DNA of 64,000 nucleotides from a bacterium (GTDB taxonomy: Bacteria > Actinomycetota > Acidimicrobiia > Acidimicrobiales > Bin134), in contig JAPPMA010000062.1 of the NCBI GenBank assembly GCA_028819295.1, positions 1-64,000 on the forward strand, written 5' to 3'. This document shows, in pieces, positions 31,735 through 41,755 of the stretch. Below the pieces are notes generated by a model. That model searched no databases. It was not told the DNA's origin and saw only the letters and a list, made by a program, of their open reading frames with translations. The number at the start of each line of letters is the position of its first letter. Position 1 is the first letter of the stretch. Position numbers and translations under genes: made by a program.

Positions 31735-31794
31735 CTCGAACCCAGAACCTGCGGATTAAGAGTCCGTTGCTCTGCCAAATTGAGCTAGAGGGGC
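31721..31794 (-). tRNA. tRNA-Lys(CTT)
   Basis: 74 nt cloverleaf: acceptor GCCCCTC/GGGGGGT, D-arm GCTC...GAGC, anticodon loop CTCTTAA, T-arm CTGGG-TTCGAGT-CCCAG, discriminator A. The acceptor uses G-U pairs at positions 1 and 6. CCA is not encoded. It is the integration site of the adjacent element. Confidence 0.93.
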
Positions 31795-31805
31795 TTGAAT
31801 GTGAG

Positions 31806-31881
31806 GCGGACCGAGGGGATTTGAACCCCCGACCTCCGGGACCACAACCCGGCGCTCTAACCTGACTGAGCTACGGCCCGC
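31806..31881 (-). tRNA. tRNA-His(GTG)
   Basis: 76 nt with G-1 pairing C73, acceptor CGGGCCG/CGGTCCG, anticodon loop TTGTGGT, T-arm GGGGG-TTCGAAT-CCCCT. It is 11 bp upstream of tRNA-Lys on the same strand, so probably one transcript. Confidence 0.93.
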
Positions 31882-31954
31882 ACGGTGCGGTCAGTCTATG
31901 GGCAGTTTCTGGGGACGGGGAAACCGTTTTCATTCCCGGTGTGAAGAGCGGCGA

Positions 31955-32086
31955 TCAACCCAGCCAGACGACGATGGCCTCGGCCAGCGCGGGACCCTGG
32001 TCTTCTTGGATGAAGTGGCTGGCTGGTCGGAACTGTGCATGGGGCTGGCCGGCGGCGCCGGGGATCCGCTCGGTGATGGCGGCCTG
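31955..32086 (-). pseudogene. Alpha/beta-hydrolase (haloalkane dehalogenase-like) C-terminal fragment
   Basis: 43 codons reading [16 protein letters not shown], then [19 protein letters not shown], ending with a stop. This is the C-terminal end of DhmA-type haloalkane dehalogenases, including the catalytic His (ASHF). The body of the gene is absent and the Phd/VapC pair occupies the place upstream. Confidence 0.65.
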
Positions 32087-32107
32087 TCCTCGCTGGTGTG
32101 GGGCTGA

Positions 32108-32509
32108 CTAGAAGTCTAACCCTGGCGAAATTACGGCCACACCGTTTTGAACGGCTGCCTCGGCCAGTCGCGTGTCATAGGTGACGATGCCTTCCAGGTC
32201 ATGGCCAAGGTCGAGGGCTGAGGCGAGGTGTATGGCGTCCAAGGAACGCAACGAGAGTGGGTCCAGCGGTCCTGCCTGTTCGAAGACGCGCTCGCCCAAC
32301 CTCATCAGCTGCACAGAGGAGAGCACTTCTCTCGCCACTTGAACGTGAGCTGGAGCCAGCCTCCGGGCGGCACGGAGCAGCTCTGTTCGCACAAGGCTTC
32401 CCGCCACTAAGTCTCGATCCTCTTGGGATCGCCAGGATTGGAGTGCCTGCGTCTCCGGTTCCGCAGAAACCAGCTTCACGAGGGCAGATGTATCGACGTA
32501 GAACGCCAC
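32108..32509 (-). CDS. VapC-type PIN-domain toxin
   Basis: 133 aa from GTG 32509. FYVDTSALVKL gives the first Asp, VRTELLRAARR the Glu, LRSLDAIHLASALDLG the second Asp and IVTYDTRLAEAA the third: a complete PIN active site, a Mg2+-dependent RNase. It follows the Phd-type antitoxin by 1 bp. Confidence 0.87.
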   Translation of the reverse strand: MAFYVDTSALVKLVSAEPETQALQSWRSQEDRDLVAGSLVRTELLRAARRLAPAHVQVAREVLSSVQLMRLGERVFEQAGPLDPLSLRSLDAIHLASALDLGHDLEGIVTYDTRLAEAAVQNGVAVISPGLDF

Positions 32510-32510
32510 C

Positions 32511-32774
32511 TCAGTAGCGCTCTTCTTCTCGCATCTCAGCGAGCACTTCAGACAGGCTCGGACCCTCGATGGGGTCGGGCAGATCCGCGAGGTCTCTCGT
32601 GGCCGCTGCCACCAGACCAGCGTCGACTAGTTCTTGCAGGCGTGACTTAGGTATCGGCGTCATTAGAGCCACCGGGCGCCCCCGGCTGGTAATCGTCACT
32701 ATCTCGCCTGAGGCCGCCTTGGCCACCACCGCCGACGCGTTCTGCTTGAGCGCCCGGATACCCACTTCAGCCAT
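32511..32774 (-). CDS. Phd/YefM-type antitoxin
   Basis: 87 aa. IRALKQNASAVVAKAASGEIVTITSRGRPVALMTPI is the Phd N-terminal DNA-binding fold, and the acidic tail GPSLSEVLAEMREEERY neutralises the toxin. TACTTT lies 7 nt before the ATG (leaderless), inside a palindrome. Confidence 0.87.
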   Translation of the reverse strand: MAEVGIRALKQNASAVVAKAASGEIVTITSRGRPVALMTPIPKSRLQELVDAGLVAAATRDLADLPDPIEGPSLSEVLAEMREEERY

Positions 32775-32793
32775 GTGCTTTAAAGTAGCACAT
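32773..32793. promoter_or_regulatory. Operator palindrome of the Phd/VapC module
   Basis: ATGTGCT-N7-AGCACAT, covering the antitoxin start codon and its putative -10 box TACTTT (32782-32787, minus). Confidence 0.6.
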
Positions 32794-32874
32794 CAGCCCA
32801 CAGCTTCCATCTGGTCTGGTGGCCCTGCAAATGGACAATTATGCCGATTTGTGGACCACATACAATGCCAGCAC

Positions 32875-32949
32875 GCCCCTGTAGCTCAGTCAGGACAGAG
32901 CAGGTGACTTCTAATCATCAGGCCGCAGGTTCGAATCCTGCCGGGGGCG
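32875..32949 (+). tRNA. tRNA-Arg(TCT)
   Basis: 75 nt: acceptor GCCCCTG/CGGGGGC, anticodon loop CTTCTAA, T-arm GCAGG-TTCGAAT-CCTGC, discriminator G. CCA is not encoded. Confidence 0.93.
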
Positions 32950-32994
32950 CGGTGTGACGCGGCACCTGCATGGCGGGGGATAGGGTCGGCGGCG

Positions 32995-34431
32995 GTGCTG
33001 TTTCCCACGTTCACGTTCGCCGTGTTCTTCGCGGTGGTGCTGCCGGTGGCGTGGGCGCTGCGGCGGTGGCCGGTGCCGTGGAAGCTGTTTCTGCTGGGGG
33101 CATCCTACTGGTTCTACGCCGCCTGGGATGCCCGCTTCGTGCTGCTGCTGGTGGGCATGACCTTGGGAAATGCGATTGCCGCCGCCATCAACGTGCGAGC
33201 CGGCAGCGAATTGGCCCGCAAGGCGGCGGTGGCCGGCGGGGTGACGCTGTCGCTGGGGGTTCTGGCCTTCTTCAAGTACTACGACTTCTTCACCGACAGC
33301 CTCGACCGCAACCTCGGAATCTCCAGTCCCGCCCTCGACATCGTGCTGCCGGTGGGAGTGTCGTTCTTCACGTTCCAGGCCATCAGCTACATCGTGGATC
33401 TGCACCGGGGCCGCACCGGGGAGGCAACGCTGCTCGACTTCGCGGTGTACCTGTCGTTCTTCCCCCAACTGGTGGCCGGGCCCATCGTGCGGGCCACCGA
33501 GTTCTTGCCCCAACTGCGGTCCCACACCCGCCCCGACCGGGCGGAGGTGGCCCATGCCGTGAAACTCATCGGCCGGGGCATGTTCAAGAAGGTGGTGATC
33601 GCCGACTTCCTGGCCCGAGCGGTGGTGAACGATGCCTTCGATGCCCCCGGAGAGCACGGCGCGCTGGACATTCTCGCCGGGATCTACGGCTACGCCGTGC
33701 AGATCTACGCCGACTTCTCCGGCTACACCGACATGGCCATCGGCGTGGCGCTGTTGATGGGATTCCGCTTCCCCCAGAACTTCAACCTGCCCTATGCAGC
33801 CGATTCCATTCAGGACTTCTGGCGGCGATGGCACATGACGCTGTCCCGCTGGCTTCGGGACTACCTCTACATCCCCCTGGGCGGCAACCGAAAGGGTCGC
33901 TTGGCCACCTACCGGAACCTGCTCATCACCATGGCCCTGGGGGGCCTGTGGCACGGCGCGGCCGGGGCGTTCATCCTATGGGGCATCTACCACGGCGCCG
34001 GTTTGGCGGTGGAGCGATGGCGGGCAGAAGCCAAGCAAGCCCGGAAGCCACCGCAACTCGCCTTCTTGGGCCGACGCTGGGTTCCCTCCGACACCGCCCG
34101 GCTATGGTTGCGGCGGCTCTGGGTCTTCCATTTCGTGTGCCTGGGCTGGGTGCTGTTCAACAGCGAGACCCTCGACCGCACCGGCGATGTGCTGGCTCGG
34201 CTGTTCAACGGATGGGGTGCCGGGCCTGAGTTGTTGAACCCGCTGGTGGCCCTGGCCATCGCGGCCGGCATTGCTGCTCAGTTCTTCCCCCGAGCCTGGG
34301 CCGAGAAGGGGTCGGGGGCGTTGGCGAGGGCGCCGATGGGTTTGACGGCGGTGGGCTTCTCGGTGTGGATCATGGTCGTCGTGGCCCTCGGCCCCGAAGG
34401 GGTCGCCGATTACATCTATTTCCAGTTCTGA
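32995..34431 (+). CDS. MBOAT-family O-acyltransferase (AlgI/DltB-like)
   Basis: 478 aa with about ten membrane segments, starting at GTG 32995 (MLFPTFTFAVFFAVVL). Family hallmarks: FFKYYDFF, LPVGVSFFTFQAISY, FPQLVAGPIVRA, FADFSGYTDMAIG-type region, DFWRRWHMTLSRWLRDYLYIPLGGN and GLWHGAAGAFILWG with the catalytic His. Such proteins transfer acyl groups across the membrane to extracellular polysaccharide or other acceptors. No AlgJ/AlgX-like partner is adjacent, so the acceptor is unknown. Confidence 0.9.
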   Translation: MLFPTFTFAVFFAVVLPVAWALRRWPVPWKLFLLGASYWFYAAWDARFVLLLVGMTLGNAIAAAINVRAGSELARKAAVAGGVTLSLGVLAFFKYYDFFTDSLDRNLGISSPALDIVLPVGVSFFTFQAISYIVDLHRGRTGEATLLDFAVYLSFFPQLVAGPIVRATEFLPQLRSHTRPDRAEVAHAVKLIGRGMFKKVVIADFLARAVVNDAFDAPGEHGALDILAGIYGYAVQIYADFSGYTDMAIGVALLMGFRFPQNFNLPYAADSIQDFWRRWHMTLSRWLRDYLYIPLGGNRKGRLATYRNLLITMALGGLWHGAAGAFILWGIYHGAGLAVERWRAEAKQARKPPQLAFLGRRWVPSDTARLWLRRLWVFHFVCLGWVLFNSETLDRTGDVLARLFNGWGAGPELLNPLVALAIAAGIAAQFFPRAWAEKGSGALARAPMGLTAVGFSVWIMVVVALGPEGVADYIYFQF

Positions 34432-34459
34432 CGCCGCGGAGCGGTGGGAGCTTCAAGAG

Positions 34460-34530
34460 AGCGGGTGACGAGAATCGAACTCGCGTCATCAGCTTGGAAG
34501 GCTGGGGTTCTGCCACTGAACTACACCCGC
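34460..34530 (-). tRNA. tRNA-Gly(TCC)
   Basis: 71 nt: acceptor GCGGGTG/CACCCGC, anticodon loop CTTCCAA, T-arm with GTTCGATTC, discriminator T. It lies between the acyltransferase and tig, opposite strand. Confidence 0.92.
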
Positions 34531-34616
34531 GGGGCTAGCCGCCAATGATATCTGCCCATCGTGGCAACCGGCTACGACACGAGGATTCAGGGGGTCGTCG
34601 GTAGAATGCCGACCCT

Positions 34617-35984
34617 GTGAAGAGCACAGTCGAGGAGCTGGAGGGCAACCGGGTCAAGGTGTCGGTGGACATCGACCTGGAGGAATTCGAGGAGAGGCTG
34701 GACGAGGCATTCCGCAAGCTCGCTCGCCAAGTGCGCCTGCCCGGGTTCCGCCCCGGCAAAGCCCCCCGCCGGGTGCTGGAGGCCCGGTTGGGCTCCCAGG
34801 CGGCCCGGGGAGAAGCCCTCAGCGATGCGGTTCCCGAGTACTACGCCCAGGCTGTGCTCGATCACGATGTGGATGTGATCTCACCGCCGGAGATCGACAT
34901 CACCAGCGGGGCCGAGGAAGGGCCGGTGAGCTTCGACGCGGTGGTTGAAGTGCGCCCTCTGATCTCGATCACCGGCTACGACCAGCTCAAGGCCGAGGTG
35001 CCCAGCCCTCTGCCCACCGACGAGGAGGTCGGCCAGCAGATCGACCAACTCCGCAAGCAGTTCGGCGAGTTGGCCCCGGTCATCAGGCCGGCAATCGACG
35101 GCGACAACGTGACCATGGACATATATGGGACCTACAACGGCGAGGACGTCGAGGGCCTCACCGTGGACGGCTACGCCTACGAGGTGGGCCAAGGGGCCGT
35201 GGTGCCCGAGATCGACGAGCAGCTCCGCGGCTCGAAGGCCGGCGACATCTTGGAGTTCAACGCCCAGCATCCCGACCCCGACGAAGACGGGCTGCTGCGG
35301 TTCCGCATCCTGGTCAAAGAGGTGCAGGAAACGGTTCTCCCCGACTTCGACGACGAATTCGCCCAAGAGGCCTCGGAGTTCGACACTGCCGAAGAGCTGC
35401 GGGCCGATGTCTCCGAGAACATTGCCCGGGCCAAGCGGGTTAATGCCCTGTCTTCGCTGGCCGCCCAGGTGGGCGAACAGCTCGCTGAGCTGGTGACCGA
35501 CGACATCCCCGAGGCTCTGGTCGAAGCCGAGGTCCAACATCGCCTGCGGACCCTCCAGATGCGGCTGGGCAGCCAGGGTGTCGAGATGGACGCATATCTT
35601 GAGGCCATCGGCCAGACCGTCGACGAGATGGCCGAAGCGCTGCGCGAACCCGCCCTTCAGGAGGCGAAAGCCGACCTGGCCCTGCGGGCGGTGGCGGCTG
35701 CGGAGTCCATCGAAGCCGCCGATGAGGATGTGGACTTCGAGCTGGCCGTGCTGGCCGCCCAGGTGGGCCAAACCGTCGACGAGTTGAAGTCTTCGGTGTT
35801 TGTTGACGATGAAAGCCGTCTCAAGGGGGTAAGATTGGACGCAAAGATGCGCAGGACCCGGGAATGGGTGTTGGAGCGGGTTGAGATAAAAGATCCCGAC
35901 GGAAACCCCATAGAGCGGTCTAGCCTGAATCCCGACAGCGAGTCTGATCTTCCCCCCACCACCACCGAGAGCCAAACCACATGA
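34617..35984 (+). CDS. tig: Trigger factor
   Basis: 455 aa from GTG 34617. N-terminal ribosome-binding domain with [19 protein letters not shown], central FKBP-like PPIase (about 160-245, [18 protein letters not shown]), C-terminal chaperone arms, and an acidic Ser/Thr tail. It folds nascent chains at the ribosome exit. First gene of the tig-clpP-clpX run; overlaps clpP by 4 nt (ATGA). Confidence 0.95.
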   Translation: MKSTVEELEGNRVKVSVDIDLEEFEERLDEAFRKLARQVRLPGFRPGKAPRRVLEARLGSQAARGEALSDAVPEYYAQAVLDHDVDVISPPEIDITSGAEEGPVSFDAVVEVRPLISITGYDQLKAEVPSPLPTDEEVGQQIDQLRKQFGELAPVIRPAIDGDNVTMDIYGTYNGEDVEGLTVDGYAYEVGQGAVVPEIDEQLRGSKAGDILEFNAQHPDPDEDGLLRFRILVKEVQETVLPDFDDEFAQEASEFDTAEELRADVSENIARAKRVNALSSLAAQVGEQLAELVTDDIPEALVEAEVQHRLRTLQMRLGSQGVEMDAYLEAIGQTVDEMAEALREPALQEAKADLALRAVAAAESIEAADEDVDFELAVLAAQVGQTVDELKSSVFVDDESRLKGVRLDAKMRRTREWVLERVEIKDPDGNPIERSSLNPDSESDLPPTTTESQTT

Positions 35985-36613
35985 AACCTCAGAACTACAT
36001 GGTGCCAGTCGTGGTCGAGCAGACCAACCGGGGTGAGCGCTCGTTCGACCTCTACTCCCGCCTGCTCAAAGAGAACATCATCTTCTTGGGCACGCCGATC
36101 GACGACACCGTGGCCAACCTCATCTGCGCGCAGCTTCTGCACCTGGAGTCGGAGAACCCCGACAAGGACATCAACCTCTACATCAACAGTCCGGGCGGCG
36201 ACATCAACGCCATGTTCGCCATCTACGACACCATGCAGTACCTGAAGCCCGACATAACCACCATCTGCTTCGGCCAGGCGGCTTCGGCAGCCGCCGTGCT
36301 CTTGGCCGCGGGCGCCCCCGGCAAGCGCCTGGCGCTGCCCCATTCCCGAATGCTGATCCACCAGCCGTATGCCGGGGCATCCGGGCAGGTGTCCGACATC
36401 GAGATCGCATCGCGGGAGATCCAGCGGCTCAAAGACCAGCTCGAGCAGCTCCTGGCCCGCCACACCGGCCAGGATCTCGACAAAGTCCAACAGGACACCG
36501 ACCGCGACTACGTGATGACCGCCGAGGACGCCAAGGAATACGGGCTCATCGACGAAGTCATCTCATCGCGCGACGCTGTCGAGACCGCCGGCCCCATAAC
36601 GGCCATCCGCTAG
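35981..36613 (+). CDS. clpP: ATP-dependent Clp protease proteolytic subunit (ClpP2-like)
   Basis: 210 aa. Catalytic triad S102 (GQAASAAA), H127 (MLIHQP) and D176. The [14 protein letters not shown] segment in place of GMAAS-M resembles actinobacterial ClpP2. No second clpP is present in this window, though ClpP1 partners are usual in actinobacteria, so one may lie elsewhere. It forms the chamber fed by ClpX, encoded 70 bp downstream. Confidence 0.95.
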   Translation: MKPQNYMVPVVVEQTNRGERSFDLYSRLLKENIIFLGTPIDDTVANLICAQLLHLESENPDKDINLYINSPGGDINAMFAIYDTMQYLKPDITTICFGQAASAAAVLLAAGAPGKRLALPHSRMLIHQPYAGASGQVSDIEIASREIQRLKDQLEQLLARHTGQDLDKVQQDTDRDYVMTAEDAKEYGLIDEVISSRDAVETAGPITAIR

Positions 36614-36683
36614 GGGGCAGGAATCATGGCTAAGCGTGATTGGTCAGCTTTTACAAGCCGGATGAGCCAGGGGAGCAGAGGCC

Positions 36684-37955
36684 ATGGCTAAGTTCGGAGA
36701 GGGCGGCGAGCTTCTCAAGTGCAGCTTCTGCGGCAAGACCCAGAAGCAGGTGAAGAAGATGATCGCCGGTCCCGGCGTCTACATCTGCGACGAGTGCATC
36801 GACCTCTGCAACGAGATCATCGAGGAGGAGCTGGCCGAAGGCGCCGACGTCGGATTCAAGGAGCTTCCCAAGCCCCAGGAGATCTACTCCTTCCTGGACG
36901 ACTACATCATCGGCCAAGAGCACGCCAAGCGGATCTTGTCGGTGGCGGTGTACAACCACTACAAACGGGTTCAGATGGGTTCCTCCGACCCCGAGGTGGA
37001 GCTCTCCAAATCGAACATCTTGCTGCTCGGGCCCACCGGGTGCGGCAAGACGCTGATGGCCCAGACGCTGGCCCGGATGCTGAACGTGCCCTTCGCCATC
37101 GCCGACGCCACCGCGCTGACCGAGGCCGGCTACGTGGGCGAGGACGTGGAGAACATCCTCCTCAAGCTCATCCAGGCTGCCGACTACGATGTCAAGAAGG
37201 CGGAGACCGGCATCATCTACATCGATGAGATCGACAAGATATCCCGCAAGAGCGAGAACCCGTCGATCACCCGGGACGTGTCCGGCGAAGGTGTGCAGCA
37301 GGCTCTGCTGAAGATCCTGGAGGGCACCACCGCATCGGTGCCGCCCCAGGGCGGGCGCAAGCACCCCCATCAGGAGTTCATCCAGATCGACACCACCAAC
37401 GTGCTGTTCATCGTGGGAGGCGCCTTCGCCGGGTTGGAGCAGATCATCGAGAACCGTGTGGGCAACGTCGGGGTCGGGTTCGGCGCCGACATCCGCACCG
37501 AGGCGGAACGCGATCACGGTGAGCTGTTCACCCAGGTTCAGCCCGAGGATCTGATCAAGTTCGGCCTCATTCCCGAGTTCATCGGTCGCCTGCCGGTGGT
37601 CGGCGTGGTCTCCCACCTCGAGTCGGACATGCTGGTGCGGATCCTGGTTGAGCCCAAGAATGCCCTGGTGAAGCAGTACTGCAAGTTCTTCGAGTTCGAG
37701 AACGTGGAGCTGGTAATCAGCGACGAGGCCCTGTCGGCGGTGGCCGAACTGGCCCTCAGCCGCAACACCGGAGCCCGGGGCCTGCGGGCCATCTTGGAGG
37801 AGGTGTTGCTCGACGTCATGTATGAGCTGCCCAGCCGCGACGACGTGGTCCAATGCCTCGTCGAGGCCGATGCCGTCCGCGGCGAGAACGCCCCCAAGCT
37901 GCTCAATGCGGCCAAAGCCCGCTCAAGCGACCGCGCCCGGCGCCAGGCCAGCTGA
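36684..37955 (+). CDS. clpX: ATP-dependent Clp protease ATP-binding subunit ClpX
   Basis: 423 aa. N-terminal zinc domain Cys13, Cys16, Cys35, Cys38; Walker A GPTGCGKT; Walker B IYIDEIDK; the pore-loop GYVGEDVE; and the IGF-type ClpP loop region. ATG 36684 follows GGGGAGCAGAGG. It unfolds tagged proteins for ClpP. The C-terminal 50 nt overlap the likely folC start. Confidence 0.96.
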   Translation: MAKFGEGGELLKCSFCGKTQKQVKKMIAGPGVYICDECIDLCNEIIEEELAEGADVGFKELPKPQEIYSFLDDYIIGQEHAKRILSVAVYNHYKRVQMGSSDPEVELSKSNILLLGPTGCGKTLMAQTLARMLNVPFAIADATALTEAGYVGEDVENILLKLIQAADYDVKKAETGIIYIDEIDKISRKSENPSITRDVSGEGVQQALLKILEGTTASVPPQGGRKHPHQEFIQIDTTNVLFIVGGAFAGLEQIIENRVGNVGVGFGADIRTEAERDHGELFTQVQPEDLIKFGLIPEFIGRLPVVGVVSHLESDMLVRILVEPKNALVKQYCKFFEFENVELVISDEALSAVAELALSRNTGARGLRAILEEVLLDVMYELPSRDDVVQCLVEADAVRGENAPKLLNAAKARSSDRARRQAS

Positions 37956-39273
37956 GTTTCGGAGTCTGGCCGAGGCCCGGGCGTGGCTGGACAGCCACGT
38001 CAATCTGGAGGCAACGGCTGGCGAGGCCGACGGTTTGACGCTGGCCCCGATGCGCGGGCTGCTGGGCGCGCTGGGCGATCCCCAAGACGACTACCCGGCG
38101 GTTCACATCACCGGCACCAACGGCAAGGGCTCGGTAGCCGCAATGCTCGCCGCGCTCGCCGGCGCGTGGGGAATGAGCGTCGGCGCCTACACCAGCCCCC
38201 ACGTCGAGCGCATCAACGAGCGCATGACCGCAGGGGGCGAACCGGTCAGCGACGCCGAGCTCGTCGGGCTCCTGGGCCATCTGCGGCTGGTGGAGGATCA
38301 CCTGGTCGCCGACCGCGCCAGCGACCCTTCCTCGTGGTTCGAGTTGGTGACCGCGGCCGCCCTGCGCTGGTTCGCCGATGTGGCCGTGGATTTGGCCGTG
38401 GTGGAAGTGGGCAAGCTGGGCCGCTACGACGCCACCAACGTGGTGAACAGCCGGGTGGCGGTCATCACCAACATCGGACGCGACCACACCGATGGCCGCC
38501 CCGGCTGGGAGGCGGCGGTGATGAGGGAGAAGGCGGGCATCCTCCATTCCGACGCCACCGCCGTGCTGGGGCCGATGGACGCTGAGATGGTGGCGATCGC
38601 CGTTGAGGAGTCGCCCGGGGATCTGCTCGTCGCCGGCCGTCACTTCGAACTGGAGGATAACGGCCCGGCGATGGGAGGCCGGGTGATCACGGTCCGCACT
38701 CCCCGAGGCCGCTACGACGACGTCTACGTGAGCCTGTTCGGCGCCCACCAAGGGCACAACGCCGCCCTGGCCATCGCCGCGTTCGAGGCCCTGGTGGGCC
38801 AAGAGCTGGACGAGCCGGTGCTGGACGCTTTGGGCGGCGTGGCGGTTCCGGCTCGCTTCGAGGTGGCGGCTCGCCGGCCCTTGGTGGTGATCGACGGGGC
38901 ACACAACCCTGACGGCCTCGCCGCGGCGGCCACCGCCCTGGCCGACCAGTTCACCGTTTTGGGCGCGGTCACCTGGGTTGTCGGCATGATGCGCGACAAG
39001 GATCCCGACGCCATGCTGGCCGCCATCGATGCCTCCGGCGCCCGCTGCGACCTGGTGGTGTGCTGCGCTCCCGATTGGCCGCGGGCGCTGCCGGCCCTCG
39101 AACTGGCGGACGCGGCCCGGAGCCGGGGGATCGACGCCGAGGTGGCCGGCGGTGTGACCGAGGCGGTGGAGCGGGCCCTGGCGCTGTCGGCCGAAGAGGA
39201 TGCCGTGGTCGTGGCCGGCTCCCTGTACACCGCCGGCGAGGCCCGCCTTCACTTGAGCTCGCGCGATCACTAG
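37906..39273 (+). CDS. folC: Folylpolyglutamate synthase/dihydrofolate synthase
   Basis: About 455 aa. [19 protein letters not shown] is the Mur-ligase-type P-loop; [41 protein letters not shown] and [15 protein letters not shown] are further ligase motifs. It adds glutamates to folates in the cytoplasm, relevant to the THF-linked demethylation genes. ATG 37906 lies inside clpX; a start in that overlap is required because coding similarity ([16 protein letters not shown]) begins right at the clpX stop. Confidence 0.9.
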   Translation: MRPKPAQATAPGARPAEFRSLAEARAWLDSHVNLEATAGEADGLTLAPMRGLLGALGDPQDDYPAVHITGTNGKGSVAAMLAALAGAWGMSVGAYTSPHVERINERMTAGGEPVSDAELVGLLGHLRLVEDHLVADRASDPSSWFELVTAAALRWFADVAVDLAVVEVGKLGRYDATNVVNSRVAVITNIGRDHTDGRPGWEAAVMREKAGILHSDATAVLGPMDAEMVAIAVEESPGDLLVAGRHFELEDNGPAMGGRVITVRTPRGRYDDVYVSLFGAHQGHNAALAIAAFEALVGQELDEPVLDALGGVAVPARFEVAARRPLVVIDGAHNPDGLAAAATALADQFTVLGAVTWVVGMMRDKDPDAMLAAIDASGARCDLVVCCAPDWPRALPALELADAARSRGIDAEVAGGVTEAVERALALSAEEDAVVVAGSLYTAGEARLHLSSRDH

Positions 39274-39321
39274 GGTGCAGCCGATGATGAACGTCGCAGC
39301 ACATTTGAAGGAGCCCCACCA

Positions 39322-39729
39322 GTGAGCCGGACACTGGTGCTGTGCAAGCCCGATGCGGTGGAGCGGGGCCTGGTGGGGGCTGTCTTGTCCCGCTTCGAGG
39401 CCCGAGGCCTGCGGATCGCGGCCATGCGCTTGCTGACCATCGACGCCGACTTGGCCGCTCGCCACTACGCCGAGCATGTTGACCGCCCGTTCTACCCCGA
39501 CCTGGTGGCGTTCATCGGACGCTCTCCGGCGGTCGCCTTGGTGCTCGAGGGGCCTGACGACGTCTATGCCGTTGTCCGCTCGATGATGGGGGCCACCAAC
39601 CCCGTGGAGTCCCCTCCGGGGACGATCCGGGGCGATTTCGGACTCGAAGTCACTGAGAACCTCGTCCACGGCTCCGACAGCAACGCCTCCGCAGAGCGAG
39701 AGATCGCCATCTTCTTTCCCAACCTCTGA
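39322..39729 (+). CDS. ndk: Nucleoside diphosphate kinase
   Basis: 135 aa from GTG 39322 with GGAG upstream. TLVLCKPDAVERGLVG at the N-terminus, MMGATNP, GTIRGDF and NLVHGSDS with phosphohistidine H116 define the family. Balances NTP pools by phosphate transfer. Confidence 0.96.
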   Translation: MSRTLVLCKPDAVERGLVGAVLSRFEARGLRIAAMRLLTIDADLAARHYAEHVDRPFYPDLVAFIGRSPAVALVLEGPDDVYAVVRSMMGATNPVESPPGTIRGDFGLEVTENLVHGSDSNASAEREIAIFFPNL

Positions 39730-39772
39730 CACGCGGCCTGTTGGCCAGTGTGCGCTTTCGGGTCGGCTGTTC

Positions 39773-39778
39773 TAGTCT
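39773..39778 (+). promoter_or_regulatory. mreB -10 box (TAGTCT)
   Basis: TAGTCT, 6-nt spacer TGCAGC, ATG 39785; no ribosome site, so leaderless expression is likely. Confidence 0.5.
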
Positions 39779-39784
39779 TGCAGC

Positions 39785-40828
39785 ATGGTGAAGCGGCGGT
39801 TGTTTTCCAGCAGCGGATTGGTGGGCCGCGATGTCGCCATCGACCTCGGCACCGCCAACACGCTGGTGTATGTCCGCGGCGAGGGCATCCTCATCAACGA
39901 GCCCTCCGTGGTGGCGGTCACCAGCAATGGCGTACCCCTGGCTGTGGGTACCGAGGCCAAGCGGATGCTGGGCCGCACACCGGCGCACATCCAGGCCATC
40001 CGCCCGCTCAAAGACGGCGTGATCGCCAACTTCGACATCTGCGAGAAGATGCTGCGGTACTTCATCCAGCGAGTGTCTCCTGGAAGGCTGACACGGCCCC
40101 GCATGGTGATCTGCGTTCCCTCCGGCATCACCCCCGTGGAGCAGCGAGCCGTGCAGGAGGCCGCGGTGTCCGCCGGGGCCAAGAAGCCGGTCTATCTCAT
40201 AGAGGAGCCCATGGCCGCGGCCATCGGCGCCGGCCTGCGGGTGCAGGAGGCCTCAGGCAGCATGATCGTGGACATCGGCGGCGGCACAACCGAGGTGGCC
40301 ATGATCTCGCTGGGCGGGGTGGTCACCGGCCAATCGATCAGGATGGGCGGAGATCGGATGGACGAGGACATCATCGCCTACTTGAAGAAGGAGCACAGTC
40401 TCACCATCGGCAACCGCACAGCCGAAGAGGTCAAGATGGTGCTGGGATCGGCGTGGTCGGGCAGCGAAGAGCGCTATGCGGAAGTCCGAGGGCAGGACAT
40501 GGTTACCGGGCTGCCTAAAACCGTGGTCACCTCCACCTCCGAGATCAGCGAGGCTATCTCCGAGGTGGTTAGGTCGATTGTGGACGCGGTCAAAGTGACG
40601 TTGGACGAGACCCCTCCCGAGCTTGCGGCCGACATTATGGAGGCGGGCATCGTGCTGGCCGGCGGCGGGGCCCTGCTGAACGGCCTCACCCCTCGCATCG
40701 AGGAAGAGACGGGGATGCCGATCCGCTTGGCGCCGAATCCCCTTCACGCCGTGGCTATTGGCTCGGGCCAGTCATTGGAGGAGTTCGACGCACTCGAAGC
40801 ACTCCTCTACTCGTCGTCGTACGACTGA
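39785..40828 (+). CDS. mreB: Rod-shape determining protein MreB
   Basis: 347 aa actin-like ATPase: VAIDLGTANTLVYV (phosphate 1), IVDIGGGTTEVAMISLGG (phosphate 2), GIVLAGGGALLNGL (adenosine). It forms membrane-bound filaments organising lateral wall synthesis. Heads a mreBCD-mrdA-rodA cluster, implying a rod-shaped cell with an elongasome, unlike many actinobacteria that grow from poles without MreB. Confidence 0.96.
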   Translation: MVKRRLFSSSGLVGRDVAIDLGTANTLVYVRGEGILINEPSVVAVTSNGVPLAVGTEAKRMLGRTPAHIQAIRPLKDGVIANFDICEKMLRYFIQRVSPGRLTRPRMVICVPSGITPVEQRAVQEAAVSAGAKKPVYLIEEPMAAAIGAGLRVQEASGSMIVDIGGGTTEVAMISLGGVVTGQSIRMGGDRMDEDIIAYLKKEHSLTIGNRTAEEVKMVLGSAWSGSEERYAEVRGQDMVTGLPKTVVTSTSEISEAISEVVRSIVDAVKVTLDETPPELAADIMEAGIVLAGGGALLNGLTPRIEEETGMPIRLAPNPLHAVAIGSGQSLEEFDALEALLYSSSYD

Positions 40829-40845
40829 TCGCTCGGTTCGGCCCC

Positions 40846-41694
40846 GTGGCAACGGGCACTCGCACAGGGCGGTCGCGAGTCACCCTGATCTTCTTGCTGC
40901 TCAGCTCAGCCACCCTGCTCACTTTGGACGCCCGTGACTTCGGGCCCCTCCAGCGCACCGAGGAGACCCTTTTCGATCTGATCTCCCCGTTGCGGTCGGG
41001 GGCGGATCGAGTGTTCGACCCGGTCGGCGACGCCTGGACCGGCGTCACCGGCTACGACGAGTTGGAATCCGAGAACGAGGAGCTGCGACAAGAGCTGCAA
41101 ATGCTCGAGGGCCAGCGGATTCTGGACTCCGACGCGGCCATACGCCTGGAATCGCTGCTCGATGAGCTGGGCCTGCCCTATGTGCAGGACATCCCCAACA
41201 TCGTGGCCGAGGTGGTGACCGCCAACGTGGGCAACTTCGACCGCTATTCGGTGCAGATCAACCGGGGTGCTGAAGACGGGGTCCGCAATGGGATGCCGGT
41301 GGTCACCAGGGGCGGGCTCATCGGCCGGATCGACGGCGACCCCGGTCGTCGGCACGCCCGGGTGGCCCTTATCACCGACCCTGGTTTCGAAGTGGGCGTG
41401 CTGGTCGTGGGCTCAGACGATGTGGCGCTGGCCTCCGGCGGTGGCCGCGGTGAGCCGCTGGTCGTGGGCAAGGGGCTGGAAATCGACACCGAGGTGGCCG
41501 TCGGGGATCAGGTGGTCACCAGCGGCGTGGACCGCAGCCGATACCCCGCCGGCATTCCCATCGGCACCGTCACCGAGATCGACTACGACGAGGCCCGCCT
41601 GTTCCAGATACTCACCGTTAATCCCTCGGCCAACACCGACAACCTTAGCTTTGTGACCGTTCTGCTCTACGACCCCTTGGCGGAGGGCTCGTGA
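40846..41694 (+). CDS. mreC: Rod-shape determining protein MreC
   Basis: 282 aa from GTG 40846. One N-terminal membrane segment (LIFLLLSSATLLTL), a coiled coil (YDELESENEELRQELQMLEG) and the beta-rich MreC domain (IVAEVVTANVGNFDRY, NGMPVVTRGGLIGRI, GDQVVTSGVD). Links MreB to PBP2 in the periplasmic space. Confidence 0.94.
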   Translation: MATGTRTGRSRVTLIFLLLSSATLLTLDARDFGPLQRTEETLFDLISPLRSGADRVFDPVGDAWTGVTGYDELESENEELRQELQMLEGQRILDSDAAIRLESLLDELGLPYVQDIPNIVAEVVTANVGNFDRYSVQINRGAEDGVRNGMPVVTRGGLIGRIDGDPGRRHARVALITDPGFEVGVLVVGSDDVALASGGGRGEPLVVGKGLEIDTEVAVGDQVVTSGVDRSRYPAGIPIGTVTEIDYDEARLFQILTVNPSANTDNLSFVTVLLYDPLAEGS

Positions 41695-41755
41695 TGAGGT
41701 CAACGGCGACGGCCTGCGAGGGGGCCAATCTCTGCCGCGTCTTGGGGCAACAGGT

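Noticed and set aside
37903-39732. 609-codon open frame antisense to folC and ndk
   Set aside because: Shadow frame crossing two well-supported sense genes.
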